From positions 1 through 6,841 of the forward strand of contig PBUZ01000086.1 in the NCBI GenBank assembly GCA_002728035.1: a DNA stretch of 6,841 nt, read 5' to 3'. Source of the stretch: Methanobacteriota archaeon (GTDB lineage Archaea > Thermoplasmatota > Poseidoniia > Poseidoniales > Poseidoniaceae). The position numbers were made by a program, and so were the translations under genes. Shown in pieces: positions 1 to 4,861 of this stretch (the stretch's first letter is position 1; each line of letters starts with the position of its first letter). The notes beneath the pieces were generated by a model. The model saw only the letters and a list, made by a program, of their open reading frames with translations. It made no database searches and was not told the DNA's origin.

Positions 1-2
1 AA

Positions 3-86
3 TGCGGGGGGCAGGATTCGAACCTGCGAACCGATAAGGACTGCGACCTGAACGCAGCGCCGTTGACCAAGCTGGGCGACCCCCGC
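3..86 (-). tRNA. tRNA-Leu (anticodon CAG)
   Basis: This is an 84-nt class II tRNA on the minus strand that decodes the leucine codon CUG. The cloverleaf folds by eye. The 7-bp acceptor stem is GCGGGGG/CCCCCGC with discriminator A. The D stem is GCC/GGC with a GG in the loop. The anticodon stem is CTGCG/CGCAG around the loop TTCAGGT, with CAG at 50-48. The T stem is GCAGG/CCTGC around the loop TTCGAAT. The variable region is 13 nt, long as expected for Leu, but only a short CC/GG stem is obvious in it. No CCA is encoded (TT follows the discriminator), and there is no intron. It lies 47 bp downstream of the large surface-protein gene on the same strand. Confidence 0.95.
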
Positions 87-110
87 GGGTAAATCGGCCT
101 CTCGCTTCCT

Positions 111-120
111 CTTTATCAAA
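111..120 (-). promoter_or_regulatory. possible archaeal TATA element for the tRNA-Leu gene
   Basis: The minus strand reads TTTGATAAAG, centred about 29 nt upstream of the tRNA 5' end and followed by purine-rich AGAGGAAG. Archaeal TATA boxes usually lie about 25-30 nt before the start, so the spacing fits an independent tRNA promoter between the upstream stop codon and the tRNA. The match to the TATA consensus is only partial and no clear BRE is visible, so this is tentative. Confidence 0.3.
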
Positions 121-133
121 CACCGCGACGGCG

Positions 134-3100
134 TCACTTCTTTCGGAAGAAGGAAACGGCCACGAAGCCCAATGCAAGGACGATGACCAGCGCCAACACC
201 AGTCCCGATGCGTCGCCACCATCCTCCGATTCTTCGGTGGGGTCGGTGCCCGATGCGCCGCTTTCACATGCGTCGCCCACGCCGTCGCCATCGGCGTCGG
301 CTTGGTCTTCATTGGCGTCGTTGACACAGTTGTCCTCATCGTCAGCGATACCGTCGTCGTCTTCATCGGATTCGGTGATCGGCGTCATGCGCAACACCAA
401 CGAAGCCTGGTCGTTGGGGTCTTGAACAAAGGCCATACCCGTGACGAAAGCGTTCGTGTCGTCTGGGTCGAGTTTCGCACTCAATTCCAAGCCGCGGATG
501 GAGAACTTTCGAACCCCTTCGTTGTCCACAGGTGAGGAGGTGACCCCGCCGTCGTCGGTGAACCAGTATTGGACGGTGGCGTCAAGGTCGCTCTGCACCA
601 GCACGTATTGGCCGTTCTGCCAGAGGTAAAGGTCGAACTTGTCGTCGCCGTAACCCGGTGGAACGATGATGGAGCCAACGTTAGGACCGGATACGATTTC
701 GTAATCGTAGCCAACGGCGTAAATCGGGTCGTACCAGGTCACGTTGGTGCCGTTGACGGTGACATCGAACCAGAAGCCCGTACCGTTTTCACAATCCGTT
801 TGGTTCCAGGCGTTGTTCAGTCCCGAAAGGTTGCCCAAGGTGTTGTTGAGTTCGGTGCAGTTGATGTCGGGCATGATGGGGTTGTTGGGTGAACCCGTGT
901 CGTTGCCCTGGTTGTCCCACCAGTCGTCGTTGGTCGACGATGCAACAACCGCAAAACACGTCTCAACGGTGGAGACGGTTGCGATCACTTGGGTGTGGGT
1001 GCTGTCGGTATGGACGATGGTGGCCTCGGAACAATAGTTTCCTTGTGCGATGTCTTCGTTCCAACCCACCAAGGTGTCCCATGCGCTGTAGCCAAAGAAG
1101 CCGAAATCGTCGATGGTGAAGTTGTGCGTGAACGTTTCGTACAATCCCGTATCGTTGGTGACGTTCACGGTCATGGTGTACGATTCGCCAAACACCAAAC
1201 ACTCAACGAAGTTTCGTACCCAAATACGTGAGTCCTCGGTGAAGACCAAGTTTTGCTGGACAAATGGGTTTCCGGTGATGAATTGTTCGTGTTCCATGTA
1301 GGTCATGTTGTTTCCACAGCCATCAAAGTCATCGAAGGACATGAGCGCAAAACATTCGGTGTGCATGGCCACCAAGTCTCCCGAGCCATAGGGTTCCACA
1401 TAGACGGTGATTTCAATGCAGTACAAGCCCGGTGAGAAGTTGCTGGTGTTCACCCCGCCCATGTCGCTCAATCGAGTTGTCCACCATTGTGTGCCGCCAG
1501 TTGCAGGGGCGGAACCGATGTTTTGAATCGATTCATCCCAATCGATGATGGTGTCGTTTTCATCGGTCAAGGTCATGTTGAACATGTAATCCGTGTCGTA
1601 CATCGCACAGCCGATCCATGCTGACCATTCGAAATGCTGTCCGACGAAGGCGACCTGACTTTGAGTGGTGTTCGAACCGATTTCTGTTTGGGACGACATG
1701 TTGCTGACGACTCCACCCATCCACCACAAGGAGGTGCTGTTGGAGTGGAAGGAGGGGTCGTAGCCGCAGCCCGTGCACCCCAGGGTGAAGGTGGTGGAGT
1801 ATATGTCCGTGAACGCCGATGAAAGGTAGAGGATGTAGTCACCGTTTGCAAGACCCATGGCAGAAAGGTCAACTGACCAGTCCAGGGTGGCTATGCCATT
1901 GCTTGGGTCAAAGGTCACCGTGGTGTTGAAACTCGTGACGTTGGTTCCCGACATGTTGCTGCTCGACCCTTGCCAAATGTCTGCATAGGCCGTCATTTGC
2001 CCGCCCGTGATGTTGTCGGGGTCTTCAAACGTCATGTTGACGACGAGGACGCTGTTGATGCAGTCGCTCCAAGCATTGGTGTTGAGCGAGTAGCCGAGTT
2101 CGGTGCCATTTCCGTCAACGTCGAAACTCACTGTGTCTGAATGGAGCAAGGTTCCGTTGTCGGTCAAATACAGATTGGTGACGATGGAGTACCATCCTGT
2201 CATCGAGGCTGAGGATGAAAGGGTGAAATCGTACATGCCGTATTCGGAGACGGAGCTTCCAATCCAAGACTCACTACCCGAATGCAGCAGGGAATTGTCC
2301 TCGTCGAAATAGAGGAAATATTCGAGTGTGTAGTTTGTTCCTTGGACGATACAATTCACATCAGTTGCCCATTCAACCACCTCTCCCAGCTCGTAGAATG
2401 AGTATTCAACTTGCGTGGTGTGGTAGGTCATGTTCCATGCTGTGCCGCAACCGGTGTTGTTGGTGTTGTTGCCACCAGAACCACCACCACCTGAGGATGT
2501 GGTGCTAACGGTGAAGCACGTCACGTCATAGTCAACCCAATACTCCGTCCCATCATATTCGTGATACAGGAAGGCTTCGAGGCAATAGGAACCGTTCGTG
2601 AAGGTGGCGTTGCCCTCTTCACTGTTGAAATTGTTCGAAGCGACCCAAGTTACTTCGAAATCAACGACGGTCGCATTTGTTGTGTTATCGAACACTCGCC
2701 AAAACACACGGTAGGAATCGTTGGTTGTAAGGTCCGAACTTTCGACCCACCACTCTACATCCACCCCAGAGGAATAGGAGGACATGGAGGTGGCCACGGC
2801 TACTGTGCCCGTGGTGTTGCTTCCCGTTCCGTTTCCACCGCTGTTGTTTGTGCTGTTGCCTATCTGAATGGTGGTGGTGTCTGAAGCGACGACGCTCCCT
2901 GAAGCATCGAAGAGGGTCGCATCGAAGGTGTAGATGCCGTCTTGCAGCCCTGAGATCGTTTCGTTTTCAACACTGAAATTGGAGAACGCCGTCCACGATG
3001 CGTTTCCATTGGCGACGGTGCTTGGACTCGAATCCATGAGCCACCAAGCCATGCTGTAGTTGTCTCCTATCTGCAAGTTGCCGCTCTCAAAGCCGACGTG

Positions 3101-4735
3101 AACATCGCTGCCCGAGTTCCATACTTCCACGCCGCTCGAAGTCTCCCAAGCGTAGCCTGAGTGGTCGATGTCGATGTATTCTCCAGGTTGCGTTTGGTTG
3201 CCTGAGTTGTTGGTCATCACCACAAAGCCGTAGTTGTCGCTGTCGAGGTGGTTGCCGTTGCTGTAGAGGTCGACATGGAAGGTGTAGTTTCCAACAGGCA
3301 AGCCAGATGTGTTCCAAGAATGCCATGTTTCGTTGGTGGTTGGTGTCCAGGAATGGTTTCCTTGACTCCACGTGTAGTTGTTGGTGTCATGAATCCAATA
3401 ATCGAGGGTCATCGTGGCGTTGATGAGTGCGCAGCCCACGTACATTGAGGTCGCGATGGTTTGGTTGGGGAGGGCGTACCACGGCCCATAAGCGGTGACG
3501 GAAGCCAGGCTCGCGTTCGACCCACACCCGGTGTTCCCTCCGGTGTTGTTCGACATGTTGCCCATCAAGATGGTGGTGTTGTCGTAGGCGATCGCGGCGC
3601 CCGAAGAACCGCTGTACAAGGCCGCTCCGAAACTGTAGTAACCGTCTTGGAGGCCACTGATGGTGGCGTTTTCATAGCTTGAACTTGAGGTGGCCGTCCA
3701 TGATGCATTGCCGTTGTCCACGGAAACACCGTACATGCTCACCAACGTCCAGGTCATGTAGTAGTTGGAACCGGTTGTGAGGTTATGACTGCCAAACTGG
3801 GCGTAGACGTCTGTGCCCGAAGTCCACACCTCGAGACCGCTTGAGGTCTCCCAAGCGTAGCCCGAGTGGTCGATGTCGATGTATTCTCCGGATGACGATT
3901 GATTGCCTGAGCCACCACTGCCGCCGCCCATACAATCTGACAAAGGTATGTTCACAGCAAACGGCCAAGTGTAAGTTGCGATTTGTGTCCAAGACGATTG
4001 GAGATAGAACGTAGCGGTGAAGTTGTAACAACCCGTAGCCAACCCATTTGTGGTGATATAGAATATCCAACTTGTGTTGCCTTGGGGTGTGAAGGCGAGC
4101 CCGTTTGAAACGCCGGAATTCATGGTGTAGTTGATTTGATATCCGGTGTTGTTTGTGAGGTTGTAGGCACCCAGCGTGTACATCGAACTGTTGGCTGAGT
4201 TTTGAATGAAGGAGAGGTATGGTCCGGATGATGATTGGTTGCCCGAGCCACCGGATGTGTTGGTGAGCACGGAGATGGTCGTGTTGTAGCTGGCGAGGTA
4301 AGCGGAGCTCGATCCATAATACACGTCAGCAGCCATCGTGTAGGTTCCCGCTGGAATGTTGGCGACTTCTACGTAGTGGGTGTCGCTGAGGGACGTCGCA
4401 GTCCAGCTCCAATTGCCGCTGGCCAGGTAGGTGCTTGAATTCGAGATGGTGTAGTACACGGTCATGGTCTGGTTCAGCAGGTTGCAGTTGGTGTACACGG
4501 TGGCATTGACGGTGTCACCGGCGTAGGCGGGCATGGGTGAATACCATCCGGAGATGTAGAACATCGAGGCGTTGTAGCCGCATCCACTGCTGGAATTGTT
4601 GGAGCGTGCTCCCGTTTCAAAGAGCGATTCCATCTCCAGATTGTTATCGTATTTTTCGGGCAACACATAGATTGCAGCAGACAGAGATTGAACGAGCAAG
4701 AGCAAGGCAAGTCCCAATACCGTACGGTTCTTCAT
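134..4735 (-). CDS. giant modular secreted surface protein: signal peptide, glycosylated beta-modules, TSP3, C-terminal TM anchor
   Basis: This 1533-residue exported protein probably stands on the cell surface held by a C-terminal membrane helix. Residues 1-21 form a signal peptide (MKNR, then a Leu-rich core). The rest is a chain of Ig-like or other beta-sandwich modules: A1 51-162, B0 171-266, B1 283-392, A2 403-510, B2 518-627, then C 640-745, D 762-874, E 880-985, F 986-1131 and G 1139-1263. A juxtamembrane domain (about 1291-1450), a TSP3 segment (1457-1490), an acidic stalk and a TM helix (1511-1530) ending in RKK follow. Low-complexity G/S/N/T linkers separate the N-terminal modules. 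There are about 76 N-X-S/T sequons in the mature chain and 24 cysteines, all pairable. The ATG at 4735 was chosen because the signal peptide starts there. In-frame GTG 4852 and ATG 4813 would add 39 or 26 polar residues in front of it. No catalytic motif is visible. Adhesin, fibre or S-layer-associated roles are inference. No convincing promoter is seen upstream, so co-transcription with the preceding gene is possible. Confidence 0.9.
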   Translation of the reverse strand: MKNRTVLGLALLLLVQSLSAAIYVLPEKYDNNLEMESLFETGARSNNSSSGCGYNASMFYISGWYSPMPAYAGDTVNATVYTNCNLLNQTMTVYYTISNSSTYLASGNWSWTATSLSDTHYVEVANIPAGTYTMAADVYYGSSSAYLASYNTTISVLTNTSGGSGNQSSSGPYLSFIQNSANSSMYTLGAYNLTNNTGYQINYTMNSGVSNGLAFTPQGNTSWIFYITTNGLATGCYNFTATFYLQSSWTQIATYTWPFAVNIPLSDCMGGGSGGSGNQSSSGEYIDIDHSGYAWETSSGLEVWTSGTDVYAQFGSHNLTTGSNYYMTWTLVSMYGVSVDNGNASWTATSSSSYENATISGLQDGYYSFGAALYSGSSGAAIAYDNTTILMGNMSNNTGGNTGCGSNASLASVTAYGPWYALPNQTIATSMYVGCALINATMTLDYWIHDTNNYTWSQGNHSWTPTTNETWHSWNTSGLPVGNYTFHVDLYSNGNHLDSDNYGFVVMTNNSGNQTQPGEYIDIDHSGYAWETSSGVEVWNSGSDVHVGFESGNLQIGDNYSMAWWLMDSSPSTVANGNASWTAFSNFSVENETISGLQDGIYTFDATLFDASGSVVASDTTTIQIGNSTNNSGGNGTGSNTTGTVAVATSMSSYSSGVDVEWWVESSDLTTNDSYRVFWRVFDNTTNATVVDFEVTWVASNNFNSEEGNATFTNGSYCLEAFLYHEYDGTEYWVDYDVTCFTVSTTSSGGGGSGGNNTNNTGCGTAWNMTYHTTQVEYSFYELGEVVEWATDVNCIVQGTNYTLEYFLYFDEDNSLLHSGSESWIGSSVSEYGMYDFTLSSSASMTGWYSIVTNLYLTDNGTLLHSDTVSFDVDGNGTELGYSLNTNAWSDCINSVLVVNMTFEDPDNITGGQMTAYADIWQGSSSNMSGTNVTSFNTTVTFDPSNGIATLDWSVDLSAMGLANGDYILYLSSAFTDIYSTTFTLGCTGCGYDPSFHSNSTSLWWMGGVVSNMSSQTEIGSNTTQSQVAFVGQHFEWSAWIGCAMYDTDYMFNMTLTDENDTIIDWDESIQNIGSAPATGGTQWWTTRLSDMGGVNTSNFSPGLYCIEITVYVEPYGSGDLVAMHTECFALMSFDDFDGCGNNMTYMEHEQFITGNPFVQQNLVFTEDSRIWVRNFVECLVFGESYTMTVNVTNDTGLYETFTHNFTIDDFGFFGYSAWDTLVGWNEDIAQGNYCSEATIVHTDSTHTQVIATVSTVETCFAVVASSTNDDWWDNQGNDTGSPNNPIMPDINCTELNNTLGNLSGLNNAWNQTDCENGTGFWFDVTVNGTNVTWYDPIYAVGYDYEIVSGPNVGSIIVPPGYGDDKFDLYLWQNGQYVLVQSDLDATVQYWFTDDGGVTSSPVDNEGVRKFSIRGLELSAKLDPDDTNAFVTGMAFVQDPNDQASLVLRMTPITESDEDDDGIADDEDNCVNDANEDQADADGDGVGDACESGASGTDPTEESEDGGDASGLVLALVIVLALGFVAVSFFRKK
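146..205 (-). other. C-terminal transmembrane anchor with RKK tail
   Basis: Residues 1511-1530 (GLVLALVIVLALGFVAVSFF) form one hydrophobic helix after an acidic, Glu/Asp/Gly-rich stalk, and RKK ends the chain. The Sec signal at the other end implies an outside N-terminus and a tiny cytoplasmic tail. There is no PGF tripeptide, so archaeosortase A processing is not indicated, although the tripartite layout (linker, helix, basic tail) resembles sorting signals generally. Confidence 0.8.
266..367 (-). other. thrombospondin type 3 (calcium-binding) segment of the 1533-residue protein
   Basis: Residues 1457-1490 show two Asp-rich loops of the type D-x-D-x-D-G followed by D-N-C and a closing D-x-D-G-x-G-D-x-C. 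C1470 and C1490 are the usual TSP3 disulphide partners. TSP3 repeats wrap calcium ions and stiffen extracellular stalks. Here the segment lies just before the acidic linker (about 1491-1510) and the membrane helix, where it would act as a rigid base. Confidence 0.85.
386..865 (-). other. juxtamembrane domain of the surface protein
   Basis: Residues about 1291-1450 lie between the last Ig-like module and the TSP3 segment. The region starts with a small disulphide candidate (C1293 and C1315) and a Leu/Asn-rich stretch. It continues with WYDPIYAVGYDYEIVSGPN, VPPGYGDDKFDLYLW, GVRKFSIRGLELSAKLDPDD and TNAFVTGMAFV. After N1331 there are no more sequons, unlike the rest of the protein. From memory, the pattern of DP, AVGYDY, SGPN, a Gly-Asp-rich turn and LDP-x-D-x-x-AFVTG recalls a domain near the C-terminus of various bacterial secreted proteins. 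This was not verified. Confidence 0.5.
2834..3184 (-). repeat. protein module B2 (YIDIDHSGYAW-type, second full copy)
   Basis: Residues 518-634 repeat B1 with an offset of 705 bp. The first 50 nt match B1 except for three synonymous third-position changes. After that the similarity falls to scattered landmarks (EVW, NGNASWTA, ENETISGLQDG). It follows the linker NNSGNQTQPG and is followed by an N/G/S/T linker leading to module C. Confidence 0.8.
3206..3529 (-). repeat. protein module A2 (GCG-type beta module, second copy)
   Basis: Residues 403-510 open with GCGSNAS and carry C404 and C435, spaced like C52 and C84 of A1. Strands such as ATMTLDYWI, GNHSWTP and VGNYTFHVDLY align with the corresponding A1 strands. 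It lies between B1 and B2, so the local order is B-A-B. The module carries about nine sequons. Confidence 0.7.
3536..3889 (-). repeat. protein module B1 (YIDIDHSGYAW-type, first full copy)
   Basis: Residues 283-400 are a cysteine-free module that opens with GEYIDIDHSGYAWETSSG. B2 starts 235 residues (705 bp) later with the same 18 residues. Further shared landmarks are EVW, NGNASWTA, EN-x-TISGLQDG-x-Y and a closing TTI strand. Between these the copies differ freely. The pattern fits two tandem Ig-like domains of one family separated by an A-type module. Confidence 0.8.
3938..4225 (-). repeat. protein module B0 (divergent B-type module)
   Basis: Residues 171-266 begin with GPYLSF after a GGSGNQSSSG linker, as B1 begins with GEYIDI after a nearly identical linker. 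The order of segments (L-T-x-x-x-x-Y, then Y-T-M, then Gly-Cys-Tyr-Asn-Phe-Thr) resembles B1 and B2 weakly. Unlike those two it has a cysteine pair, C236 and C268. Assignment to the B family rests mainly on the shared linker and position. Confidence 0.45.
4250..4585 (-). repeat. protein module A1 (GCG-type beta module, first copy)
   Basis: Residues 51-162 form the first module. It opens with GCGYNAS and pairs with A2 (residues 403-510), which opens with GCGSNAS. Shared landmarks are a second Cys 31-32 residues later (TNC in A1, VGC in A2), an N-[AQ]-T-M-T segment, a G-N-x-S-W strand and a P-x-G-x-Y-T segment near the end. The two copies have diverged well beyond DNA-level identity, so this is an old duplication. 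The domain family was not recognised. Confidence 0.7.
4673..4735 (-). other. Sec-type signal peptide of the 1533-residue surface protein
   Basis: Residues 1-21 have a basic start (MKNR), a hydrophobic core (VLGLALLLLVQ) and small residues near the likely cut site (SLSAA). The sequence then turns polar and acidic (PEKYDNN). There is no lipobox cysteine and no twin-arginine motif, so ordinary Sec export with signal peptidase I cleavage is expected. The exact cut site is uncertain. This feature decides the start codon choice for the gene. Confidence 0.8.
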
Positions 4736-4861
4736 GACTTCCGCTGATAGATTTCCGCTTTTTGTTCTATCGGAGAAAGCGAGCCAATCATCGCGATACA
4801 ACGCCTTCGTCATGTTCGGTGGCAACAATCGCCCTTGGTTGGGCTTCAGCACAACTTGCCA

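Noticed and set aside
569..892. Plus-strand frames of about 100 codons within the large gene (also around 2561-2884)
   Set aside because: They are shadows of the long minus-strand gene. The minus strand carries a signal peptide, TSP3 motifs and repeat modules in one continuous frame, and the plus-strand products have none of these.
3840..3889. Repeats near 3135 and 3840 as a CRISPR array or mobile-element ends
   Set aside because: There are only two copies, 705 bp apart, in the same frame of one protein, with synonymous differences only. They are protein module repeats.
4736..4861. Promoter or terminator in the gap between the two genes
   Set aside because: On the minus strand I see A-rich AGAACAAAAAG and an ATCTATC stretch before the ATG, but no TATA/BRE with proper spacing and no T-run after the upstream stop. 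This is too weak to call.
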